Positions 1 to 5,957 of a stretch of 6,030 nt of DNA are shown here, in pieces (the stretch's first letter is position 1; the number at the start of each line of letters is the position of its first letter). The stretch spans positions 1-6,030 of the forward strand of contig DATBFG010000012.1 in NCBI GenBank assembly GCA_036558645.1. Direction: 5' to 3'. The notes beneath the pieces were generated by a model that was given only the letters and a program-made list of their open reading frames with translations, searched no databases and was not told the DNA's origin. Position numbers and translations under genes: made by a program. The stretch is from DATBFG01 sp036558645. Lineage in GTDB: Bacteria > Acidobacteriota > Terriglobia > Terriglobales > Acidobacteriaceae.

Positions 1-603
1 TGCGCGGGAATGGACCTCGATGAACTGAAGTCTCTGCTGGGCAAGAATCACGAGGAAAATGTGAAGGACTCCTCGCGTATGGCAACCATGTTCCGCAGGC
101 TATACGAATTCCCCCTTCCCACAATCGCGGCAGTAAACGGCGCTGCCATTGCTGGTGGAACGGGGCTGGCGACCATGTGCGATTTTACGCTTGCGGTGCC
201 GGAGGCGAAGTTCGGTTACACGGAAGTCCGCATCGGATTCGTCCCAGCTATCGTGTCTTCCATTCTTGTTTGGCAGGTAGGGCACAAGATTGCGCGTGAC
301 CTGCTGTTGACCGGTCGCCTGTTCGATGCTGTCGAAGCATATCGTTACGGACTGGCAAACGAAGTTGTTCCCGCCGAGCGATTGATGGCTCGCGCTCACG
401 AAATCGCTGCACAACTCGCCGAAAACAGTCCATCTTCGGTGCGTGCTACGAAGAAGCTCATCAATAGTTTCATTGCAAAGTCGCTCGATGAACAGATCGC
501 GGCGGCGATCGAAGACAATGCGCGCATCCGCACGACCGCCGACTTCCGTGAAGGCGTCTCGTCATTCCTTGAAAAGCGCAAGCCTGTCTGGAGCGGCCGG
601 TGA
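1..603 (+). CDS. Enoyl-CoA hydratase/isomerase family protein, 5' partial (methylglutaconyl-CoA hydratase-like)
   Basis: This is the C-terminal roughly 200 residues of a crotonase-fold protein. The frame is open to the window edge and begins C-A-G-M-D-L, the usual (S/C)AG-x-DL motif that shapes the CoA pocket, so the ATG at 10 is internal and about 55-65 N-terminal residues are missing compared with the family's usual 255-265. The second oxyanion/active-site segment is AGGTGLATMCD (codons 151-183). The position that holds the first catalytic Glu in classical enoyl-CoA hydratases is Gly here (codon 163-165). The second Glu is kept in FGYTEVRIG (codon 223-225). The following GFVPAIVS resembles bacterial methylglutaconyl-CoA hydratases (LiuC type, leucine breakdown) more than the GGTQRL of short-chain crotonases. 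LTGRLFDAVEAYRYGLANEVVP and a basic C-terminus complete the fold. It is probably cytoplasmic and hydrates an enoyl-CoA. The fold is near certain; the substrate is a guess. The gene is translationally coupled to the next one. Confidence 0.93.
   Translation, partial: CAGMDLDELKSLLGKNHEENVKDSSRMATMFRRLYEFPLPTIAAVNGAAIAGGTGLATMCDFTLAVPEAKFGYTEVRIGFVPAIVSSILVWQVGHKIARDLLLTGRLFDAVEAYRYGLANEVVPAERLMARAHEIAAQLAENSPSSVRATKKLINSFIAKSLDEQIAAAIEDNARIRTTADFREGVSSFLEKRKPVWSGR
590..593 (+). promoter_or_regulatory. Ribosome binding site for the thioesterase GTG start
   Basis: GGAG lies 6 nt before the GTG at 600, inside the end of the hydratase gene. It supports GTG as the start. The next in-frame ATG (669) would remove the catalytic Asp of the thioesterase. 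Confidence 0.6.
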
Positions 604-1031
604 GCGACACTATCTCTTTGGTCACATCGGAAACCCGCCTGCGAGTTCGTTACGCCGAGACCGATCAGATGGGCGTTGTCTATCATGCAAACTACTTCGT
701 ATGGTTTGAAGTTGGGCGCGTTGAGTTGATGCGACAGCTCGGTGTTTCGTATCGCGAGATGGAGCAGGAAGGTTGCATGATTGCGGTGGTTGACGCGCGT
801 TGCCGATACAAGTCTCCGGCGCGTTATGATGATGAACTGGTCGTGCGCACTCAGCTGAAAAATGTGCGTGAAACTTTGGTTCACTTTTCCTACGAACTGG
901 TACGTGTCGGCGATGGAACTCTGCTGGCAGAGGCAGAGACGACCCACATTGTGATCGACAAGGAGATGAAGGTGAGTTCCCTGCCGGAAAAGTATGCGGG
1001 TGTGTTCCGGCAAGCCGCAGGAAAGCGATAA
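600..1031 (+). CDS. YbgC/4-hydroxybenzoyl-CoA thioesterase-family acyl-CoA thioesterase
   Basis: A 143-residue single-domain hotdog protein, close to the usual 130-145 of the YbgC/FadM-like family, which hydrolyses acyl-CoA thioesters to free acid and CoA in the cytoplasm. The signature is near the N-terminus: RVRYAETDQMGVVYHANY (about residues 15-32) followed by FEVGRVELMRQLG. Asp22 matches the catalytic Asp of this family (Asp17 in Pseudomonas 4-hydroxybenzoyl-CoA thioesterase), with Gly25, His29 and Asn31 also in place. The beta strands after it (RYKSPARYDDELVVRT, then TTHIVIDKEMK) fit the rest of the fold. The start is GTG, and its first base lies before the upstream TGA (GTGA overlap, 600-603), which implies translational coupling with the hydratase. 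The substrate cannot be read from the sequence. It may recycle CoA or hydrolyse an intermediate of the pathway served by the neighbouring hydratase. Confidence 0.92.
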   Translation: MSDTISLVTSETRLRVRYAETDQMGVVYHANYFVWFEVGRVELMRQLGVSYREMEQEGCMIAVVDARCRYKSPARYDDELVVRTQLKNVRETLVHFSYELVRVGDGTLLAEAETTHIVIDKEMKVSSLPEKYAGVFRQAAGKR

Positions 1032-1048
1032 CACACGAAACTCGACAC

Positions 1049-1054
1049 AGGAAA
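1049..1054 (+). promoter_or_regulatory. Ribosome binding site that places the ammonia-lyase start at TTG 1060
   Basis: AGGAAA ends 5 nt before TTG at 1060 (the AGGA core has a 7-nt spacing). The longer reading from ATG at 994 would overlap the thioesterase by 38 bp and add 22 unrelated residues. Starting at 1060 puts active-site residues at numbers almost identical to Pseudomonas putida histidine ammonia-lyase, which settles the choice. Confidence 0.7.
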
Positions 1055-1059
1055 CTTTC

Positions 1060-2613
1060 TTGAAAGCTCTTCACATCAATGGTAACGACCTCACCATAGA
1101 GGCAGTGTACGAGGTCGCATTTGAACGGCGACCCGTGCTGCTCGATCCGGATGCGCGGACTGCAGTAGACCGGGCACGCTCGGTGGTCGACACGCTGGTG
1201 GCGAACAACAAGGTTTCATACGCGATCACAACCGGCGTTGGCAAACTCAGTGATGTGCACATCGCCGGCGATCAGATCCGCGAATTGCAGGTCAACCTGG
1301 TGCGCTCCCATGCCGTAGGGGTCGGTGAGCCTCTAGCCGTTGTGGAAACGCGCGCCATGATGTTGTTACGTGCCAATTCCCTCTCACGCGGATATTCGGG
1401 CGTACGTGCCGCCGCAATCGACACCATCTGTGAGATGTTGAATCGTGGCGTCACTCCATTCGTTCCGTCGCAAGGAAGCGTGGGCGCCAGTGGTGACCTC
1501 GCCCCCCTGGGACATCTTGCGCTGGCATTGATTGGCGAAGGCGAGTGCATCGACGATAAGGGCGTTCGAGTTCCTACCGCGGATGTTCTCCGCCAGGCAG
1601 GAATTAAGCCTTTGGTGCTGGAGGCGAAGGAAGCCGTTTCGCTCATTAACGGCACGCAAGGAATGTTGGCTGTCGGCAGCCTTGCTCTGATCGCGGCCGA
1701 GACGCTTGTTGAGTCCGCCGACGTAATCGGCGCGATGACATGCGATGCCTTGCGCGGGACTGATGTCGCGTTCGATGAACGGATCCACAAAGCACGCCCT
1801 CATGCCGGGCAATTAAAGACAGCGGCGAATCTGCGCCGTTTGCTGGAGGGCAGTCAGATTCGAGAGTCCCATCGAGACTGTGGGCGTGTGCAGGATGCCT
1901 ACTCCCTACGCTGCATGCCGCAAGTGCACGGAGCGGTGCGCGACACGATTGCTCACTGCCGCGAAGTGATGGAGATCGAGGTCAACTCTGCGGTGGATAA
2001 TCCGCTGGTGTTTGCACGTCCGGCGCAGACCATGCGAGGAATGGGTTCACCCGATCTTGCCGAGGGCGACATTCTCTCAGGCGGAAATTTTCACGGCGAG
2101 CCGGTCGCATTCGCTTTGGACTTCTTGGCAATCGCGATCAGCGCACTCGCAGGAATTTCTGAGCGGCGACTCGAGCGGATGGTGAATCCGGCATTAAGCG
2201 AAGGTCTGCCGCCGTTTCTTGCATCTGGCGCTGGACTGAACTCGGGATTCATGATGCCGCAAGTCACTGCCGCAGCACTGGTCAGCGAAAACAAAGTCCT
2301 CTCACATCCTGCGTCAGTTGACTCCATCACGACGTCGGGCAACAAAGAGGACTTTGTCTCAATGGGCATGCATGCCTCGATCAAGTTGAAAAAAATCGTC
2401 CAGAACGCATGCAACGTGCTCGCCATTGAGGCAATGGCCGCAGCGCAGGCGATCGACTTTCTGGCACCGCTGAAGACATCCAAGTCATTGCAGCAGGCGC
2501 ATGCAGCGATTCGGTCCGTTTGCCCGACCATGGAAAAAGATCGCGTGATGTACCAGGATTTCGCAAGGATTAGTGAGTTGATTTATAGCGGAAAGTTAGC
2601 GGGTCTGCGCTAA
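1060..2613 (+). CDS. hutH: Histidine ammonia-lyase family protein (MIO-dependent aromatic amino acid lyase)
   Basis: A 517-residue cytoplasmic lyase, close to the usual 500-515. The family removes ammonia from histidine to give urocanate, using an MIO group that forms by itself from Ala-Ser-Gly. The triad is at 143-145 in GSVGASGDLAPLGH. By known P. putida HutH numbering, other active-site residues are present: Tyr54 (Tyr53), His84 (His83), Asn197 (Asn195), Gln278 (Gln277), Tyr281 and Arg284 (Tyr280, Arg283), Phe344 (Phe329) and Glu430 (Glu414). His84 in LVRSHAVGVGE and Glu430 in GNKEDFVSMG are the histidine-type choices, against tyrosine or phenylalanine lyases. Two oddities: the Tyr54 loop reads YAITTGVG instead of the usual YGINTGFG, and there are about 14 extra residues between DNPLVF and GGNFHGEP (about 319-337). 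It is third in the operon, 28 bp after the thioesterase, with no hutU, hutI or hutG in view. A related aromatic lyase or aminomutase is the alternative. Confidence 0.9.
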   Translation: MKALHINGNDLTIEAVYEVAFERRPVLLDPDARTAVDRARSVVDTLVANNKVSYAITTGVGKLSDVHIAGDQIRELQVNLVRSHAVGVGEPLAVVETRAMMLLRANSLSRGYSGVRAAAIDTICEMLNRGVTPFVPSQGSVGASGDLAPLGHLALALIGEGECIDDKGVRVPTADVLRQAGIKPLVLEAKEAVSLINGTQGMLAVGSLALIAAETLVESADVIGAMTCDALRGTDVAFDERIHKARPHAGQLKTAANLRRLLEGSQIRESHRDCGRVQDAYSLRCMPQVHGAVRDTIAHCREVMEIEVNSAVDNPLVFARPAQTMRGMGSPDLAEGDILSGGNFHGEPVAFALDFLAIAISALAGISERRLERMVNPALSEGLPPFLASGAGLNSGFMMPQVTAAALVSENKVLSHPASVDSITTSGNKEDFVSMGMHASIKLKKIVQNACNVLAIEAMAAAQAIDFLAPLKTSKSLQQAHAAIRSVCPTMEKDRVMYQDFARISELIYSGKLAGLR

Positions 2614-2618
2614 ATTTC

Positions 2619-2630
2619 GTACTTAAGTAC
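2619..2630. repeat. Perfect 12-bp palindrome at the convergent gene junction
   Basis: GTACTTAAGTAC reads the same on both strands, 5 bp after the lyase stop codon. With no loop it is not a standard terminator. It could help form a cruciform, bind a dimeric protein, or be chance. Confidence 0.45.
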
Positions 2631-2632
2631 TG

Positions 2633-2653
2633 CGGCCTGACTCCAGCCAGCCG
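2633..2653. terminator. Possible bidirectional terminator hairpin between convergent genes
   Basis: CGGCCTG (2633-2639) can pair with CAG (2644-2646) and GCCG (2650-2653) around an ACTC loop with a 3-nt bulge (2647-2649). It is followed on the plus strand only by GGTTT, so the U-tract is weak. The position, between two genes that face each other, is where a shared terminator is expected. Low confidence because of the bulge and poor tail. Confidence 0.3.
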
Positions 2654-2656
2654 GGT

Positions 2657-3919
2657 TTATGGAACGAGTTTGAAGGCAGTTCCATACCCATTGTTGCCAA
2701 AACCCTGTCCCCCGTCAGGCGTCACTCCGTATAGGGTCCCGTTGGGAGCGACCGTAAGACCCGCCCTAGGATAAGCACCGTCATTGCCTCTCTTGAAACT
2801 ATGGAGGAGAGCCGCTGTCCATGGACCTCCGGGTGTTGTTGGCGGCTGGAGTTCCCACACAGTTCCGTAGTTATACTGACCATCACTGGCGGCCGTTCCG
2901 TACAGATTACCGCTCCGATCAAAGACCGGGCCAGAAAAGATATCGGAGCCATCATCCAGACCTGAAAAAGTGTATAAGATCGTCTCAGTCCACGGAGTGC
3001 TCTGATCGAGTGGCGGACTCAACTCAAATATGGTTGGGTGATTGTAGGTTGCGCCATAAAGATTTCCCGCGCGATCAAAAACCAGCCCCCCATACGGAGA
3101 AGTACCATCTCCTGGATTGCTACCGAAGCTGTAGATGACGGTTTGAGTCCAATCGCCACCCGGCGCATTGGGATGTGCTAACCGAAAGACAGTCCCAGCG
3201 GAGTATGCGCCGCCGTACTGTGTAGTTCCGTAGAGATTGCCAGAGCCATCGAAGCTGAGAGGAGCCCCGAAGCGTTCAGGATATTGTCCATCCCTTCCCC
3301 CGGAAAAAGTGTAGAGCACTTTTTCTTTCCAAGGTTGGCCCTGGGTCTTTGGAGGAGATAAGCTGAAGATATTGCCCGCGCCGTTCAATCCGCCATACGC
3401 GGTCATGCCGTAGAGCACACCGCCTTTGCCAAAGACTAAACCTCCTGGGCTATTGCCGCCATTGGGAGGAAAGCTCCATAGGACGGTGTGTGTCCACTCT
3501 CCTCCCCCGGAAAGGGGAGGTGACAGCTCGAAGACGGTTCCCAGGTCAGCGTTGCCGCCGTGCGAGGTACTTCCATAAAGATTGCCGGCTTTGTCAAAAA
3601 TAACGCTGCCGGAAGGATTGGCGCCGTCCGTTCCACCCAGAAAAGTATAGAGAACAGTGATGGTCCAATCGCTCCGTGGGGCAGAAGGACGTATGAGTTC
3701 GAAGACAGTGCCCGTGCTTTGCAATCCACCGGCTGATGAAGCTCCGTATAAGTTACCGTTCGAATCGGATGTAAGGTTTGCAATTACTGAGGTCGCATCC
3801 CAAGCCTGGAAAATGTGAATGGTTTTGAAGGAGCCAGCTGGAGCGATAGAGGCAGTCAGCAGAGTTATCAGTATGAGACTCAATGAACAAGCAGCTTTAG
3901 GAAAAACGAGCTTACTCAT
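2657..3919 (-). CDS. Secreted GloVer tandem-repeat protein (seven repeats, putative beta-propeller)
   Basis: A 420-residue exported protein of unknown function. Residues 1-28 look like a Sec signal peptide: Lys3 and Lys8, a hydrophobic stretch SLSLILITLLTASIA, and a likely cut after APA (26-28). The rest is seven repeats of 52-60 residues with the pattern LYTFSGG.DG..P, G.LVFD..GNLYGTT..GG, GTVFELSPP, then W T.T. The LYG marker falls at residues 57, 114, 169, 229, 287, 339 and 396. This is the GloVer (Gloeobacter/Verrucomicrobia, TIGR03803-type) repeat, found in proteins that vary in their surface anchor. Here the protein ends at the last repeat (GTAFKLVP), so no C-terminal anchor or sorting tag is present, suggesting release into periplasm or medium. 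Repeat five lacks the GG loop (ATYNHPTIFEL) and is the shortest. Start ATG is supported by AAGGAG 10 nt upstream. Binding to a polymer or protein partner is plausible by analogy with propellers but is not shown. Confidence 0.87.
   Translation of the reverse strand: MSKLVFPKAACSLSLILITLLTASIAPAGSFKTIHIFQAWDATSVIANLTSDSNGNLYGASSAGGLQSTGTVFELIRPSAPRSDWTITVLYTFLGGTDGANPSGSVIFDKAGNLYGSTSHGGNADLGTVFELSPPLSGGGEWTHTVLWSFPPNGGNSPGGLVFGKGGVLYGMTAYGGLNGAGNIFSLSPPKTQGQPWKEKVLYTFSGGRDGQYPERFGAPLSFDGSGNLYGTTQYGGAYSAGTVFRLAHPNAPGGDWTQTVIYSFGSNPGDGTSPYGGLVFDRAGNLYGATYNHPTIFELSPPLDQSTPWTETILYTFSGLDDGSDIFSGPVFDRSGNLYGTAASDGQYNYGTVWELQPPTTPGGPWTAALLHSFKRGNDGAYPRAGLTVAPNGTLYGVTPDGGQGFGNNGYGTAFKLVP
2660..3829 (-). 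repeat. Seven GloVer protein repeats (about 156-180 bp each)
   Basis: The mature region (residues 31-420) consists entirely of seven degenerate repeats, spaced 57, 55, 60, 58, 52 and 57 residues apart by the LYG marker. The best preserved blocks are GNLYG, GTVFEL.PP and the W plus LYTF strand. The first repeat begins with the strand FKTIHIF, and the seventh lacks its final W-containing strand. Confidence 0.85.
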
Positions 3920-3929
3920 TTTATGAACG

Positions 3930-3935
3930 CTCCTT
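3930..3935 (-). promoter_or_regulatory. Ribosome binding site of the GloVer protein gene
   Basis: AAGGAG on the minus strand, 10 nt before the ATG at 3919. It agrees with the chosen start and the signal peptide that begins there. Confidence 0.65.
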
Positions 3936-4259
3936 GCTTGCTTTTAGCCAGACACAGCGACGAGAGTCTCTCACAGGGCACAGTTGAGATCAAGACACAA
4001 AGCGCAGCGGTGGGCGGGGAACAACCCACAGGGGCGCATTACTCAAAAGGTTTGGGCGGTTACCGAACTCAGAAGTCCGATTTCAGAATGTAGAATTAAC
4101 GACGTTAACCTTACCAATTCTGCAATCGAAAATGGGACTTCTGAATTTTCGTTTTGCCCAATTCTGCATTCTGACTTCTTACTTCTGACTTTTTAATCTC
4201 ACGCTTTACCAATTCTGCAATCTAGAATCCTACAATCTGAAATTCATTCTCACTCTCAT
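3936..4259. other. Intergenic spacer without a gene; upstream half probably holds the GloVer gene promoter
   Basis: I see no credible gene here. The part next to the GloVer gene (3936-4060) must contain its leader and probably its promoter if the gene has its own, but I find no convincing -35/-10 pair on the minus strand. It includes a small dyad, GAGAG-T-CTCTC (3962-3972). The part next to the haloperoxidase stop (4066-4259) is AT-rich and made of short repeated words, described separately. No GC-rich hairpin with a U-tract follows the haloperoxidase stop, so termination there is unclear. Confidence 0.6.
4066..4238. repeat. Intergenic repeat cluster: 13-bp words and a 32-bp imperfect inverted repeat
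   Basis: A 13-bp word close to AGAWTGYAGRATT occurs five times: on the plus strand at 4085-4097, and on the minus strand at 4116-4128 (first base C instead of A), 4160-4172, 4211-4223 and 4226-4238. A second word, TCAGAAGTCC, is at 4069-4078 and, inverted, at 4135-4144, with variants at 4172-4188. Arms 4066-4097 and 4160-4191 are inverted copies matching at 26 of 32 positions, 62 bp apart. The 17-mer TTACCAATTCTGCAATC is exactly repeated at 4111-4127 and 4206-4222. Between the arms is TTAACG-A-CGTTAA (4096-4108), a dyad with one central base. The look is of a degenerate dispersed intergenic repeat, not a CRISPR or a coding region. Confidence 0.75.
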
Positions 4260-5957
4260 TTAGTTCGAGATAGTCACCTTGTGTCCATCCACCTTCGTGA
4301 ACGTTATGCTGAATTTTTCGTTATAGGTTTTGGCCTTGTCTTTGAGCATGCTGATCGCGAAAGCCTCTCCTAACTGAATCGAAACGTCTGAATCCTGGCG
4401 CCAGTGAATCCCAGCCAGGATGCCGTGCCCGAAGCTCACGTTGTGGGCCAGTTTATTAAGCTCGCCGCCAACTGTGATCTGGCCGGCGTCGGCGCCCGTA
4501 TACGGAACAATCTCCGTGCCATCACTGGTGGGCACCATCGGATTGGGTATCACGTAGTTTTCATCGAAGAAGAATTTCAGGATGGTGATGGCTGCTCCCG
4601 CCACCGTGCCGTGTCCGGTGGGATACGAGGGATGTGTCGGCGACCCCTCTGGGAAGGCCTGAGACAAAAAGTAGGTGCCGTACTTGCTGAAGCTCTGGGC
4701 TACGGCCTGCGAGTTCAGCACACCACTATCGAGCGTGGCGTCGATCTTGTCCTGATTTCCGCTTGCGATCTGGTGCAGCACTCCTCCTCCCGACTCGGGA
4801 CGATGCACCAGATGAACCAGCCACTTCTGATACCAGACGCGGTGTAGCGACTTGGCTGCGACTTCGGCGACGGTGGCAGCGAAGTCGGGAGCGCCGAAGG
4901 TGTCAAATCCATTCTGCGTTCTTGAGCCAACATAAGGGCTCCCCGGATTCACCGGCATTTTCCCCGTACCCATCATCAGAAAAGCTGTGAAGTATGCCTG
5001 GTACAAAACGTCGTCGTGGGTGTAAGAGCCGAGACTGCGTCCGTCATGCAGATACCGACGGATGGAATCGTACTGCAAACTGAGACCCGTGCTGATGCCG
5101 TTTTGCACCTGCTGAAAGGTCGTCGGATCTGTCATGTAGTCGATGCCGGGCAGAGTGGTCTTCATGAGCTGATCGAGATGCTGAACGCCGAAGTCACAGG
5201 GTGTGATCATGAATTGGGACATGTACGGTCCCACGGTTTCTCCGGGAAAGCCTCCGCGAAACAGCAGATCAGGAGTCACGTTACCTCCTGAGTCGCGCGG
5301 ACCGCGATATGCAGACATGCCGGACAATTCAGCCGCGGCCGTAATAGCCGTGTTGTTCGTCACGTAGTCAGTAAACGCTACGTCGCGAAGAAGCGAACCC
5401 CAATACATTTCCGTAAGCTGCGTGCCGTAATCGGCGCTTGCGATCGCGGCAAAGGGAGGAACGATCGCGGGACCGGTAGGGTCGTCAACTGAATGGGCGT
5501 TGCCAAACTGAGTCGAATCGAGGCCCTCCATGTCGAAAGCATAGGAACCCTGCGGCCCATTCAGCGTACGCGTCCCGCCCATGATGATGGCCTCAAAGTC
5601 GCTATTGAGGCCGCTTTTCAGTGCCTTCTTGAAAGATGCATATGCGGCGGGATTGACTACACCGATGTCGTCCTGCAGAACTCCCTTGGTATACGTCGCA
5701 GACTTGTCGGGATAGCGCGCCTCATCTCCGTTCGTGGTATGTGCGGGCACGGGCACAGCAGCATCTTTCGTAGCGGCTGCAATCCGTAAACCGAAAGCCT
5801 TCGCTACGCGCGAGTTCGGCACATTCTGCGTGCCCGTGCCTGCTTCGACGCCGACGTTGGACTGTGCGAATGCAGATGGAATCGTCACCAACGCGCCGGC
5901 GGCAGTAGCTCCCAATCCGACGCGGCCAAGAAATTGGCGCCGATTGGAGCGATTCAT
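4260..5957 (-). CDS. Tat-exported vanadium-dependent haloperoxidase-like protein (PAP2 superfamily)
   Basis: A 565-residue protein with a Tat signal, NRRQFLGR (Arg6-Arg7), a hydrophobic stretch and a likely cut after AFA (29-31). The C-terminal half has the three PAP2/haloperoxidase motifs in the spacing of red-algal and cyanobacterial bromoperoxidases: WYQKW...HRPE with Lys378 and Arg386; HPSYPTGH with His442, Gly448 and His449 (by family knowledge the acid-base His); and AGIHWRQD with His518, the expected vanadate ligand. Such enzymes bind vanadate and use hydrogen peroxide to oxidise halides, outside the cytoplasm. Two departures: Thr447 replaces the usual Ser before GH, and the Arg six residues before the ligand His is Gly512, with His511 beside it. 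Activity is therefore uncertain; a phosphatase or inactive relative is possible. The start ATG is the first codon giving the intact twin-arginine signal, with a weak AAGG 11 nt upstream. The GloVer gene lies 340 bp downstream on the same strand, too far to assume one operon. Confidence 0.85.
   Translation of the reverse strand: MNRSNRRQFLGRVGLGATAAGALVTIPSAFAQSNVGVEAGTGTQNVPNSRVAKAFGLRIAAATKDAAVPVPAHTTNGDEARYPDKSATYTKGVLQDDIGVVNPAAYASFKKALKSGLNSDFEAIIMGGTRTLNGPQGSYAFDMEGLDSTQFGNAHSVDDPTGPAIVPPFAAIASADYGTQLTEMYWGSLLRDVAFTDYVTNNTAITAAAELSGMSAYRGPRDSGGNVTPDLLFRGGFPGETVGPYMSQFMITPCDFGVQHLDQLMKTTLPGIDYMTDPTTFQQVQNGISTGLSLQYDSIRRYLHDGRSLGSYTHDDVLYQAYFTAFLMMGTGKMPVNPGSPYVGSRTQNGFDTFGAPDFAATVAEVAAKSLHRVWYQKWLVHLVHRPESGGGVLHQIASGNQDKIDATLDSGVLNSQAVAQSFSKYGTYFLSQAFPEGSPTHPSYPTGHGTVAGAAITILKFFFDENYVIPNPMVPTSDGTEIVPYTGADAGQITVGGELNKLAHNVSFGHGILAGIHWRQDSDVSIQLGEAFAISMLKDKAKTYNEKFSITFTKVDGHKVTISN

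Noticed and set aside
396..1034. A 212-codon minus-strand open frame opposite the hydratase and thioesterase genes
   Set aside because: It covers two well-recognised coding genes on the other strand, has no domain pattern, and is explained as a shadow of their codon bias.
994..1059. ATG at 994 as the start of the ammonia-lyase
   Set aside because: It would overlap the thioesterase by 38 bp and add 22 residues unlike any lyase N-terminus; TTG at 1060 has a proper binding site and gives standard residue numbering.
1272..1790. A 172-codon minus-strand open frame inside the ammonia-lyase gene
   Set aside because: It is fully opposite the conserved MIO region of the lyase, is rich in Ser, Arg, Thr and Ala as expected from a reverse-frame shadow, and resembles no family.
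2821..3138. A 105-codon plus-strand open frame opposite the GloVer gene
   Set aside because: It is antisense to clear repeats of a secreted protein and shows no domain or ribosome binding site of its own.
3984..4196. A 70-codon plus-strand open frame in the spacer between the two minus-strand genes
   Set aside because: It runs straight through the repeated TTCTG/CAGAA words, has no ribosome binding site I can see and no recognisable domain; its sequence is just the repeat translated.
4066..4259. CRISPR array
   Set aside because: The repeated words are short (10-17 bp), unevenly spaced (15-51 bp), in both orientations, and there are no cas genes.
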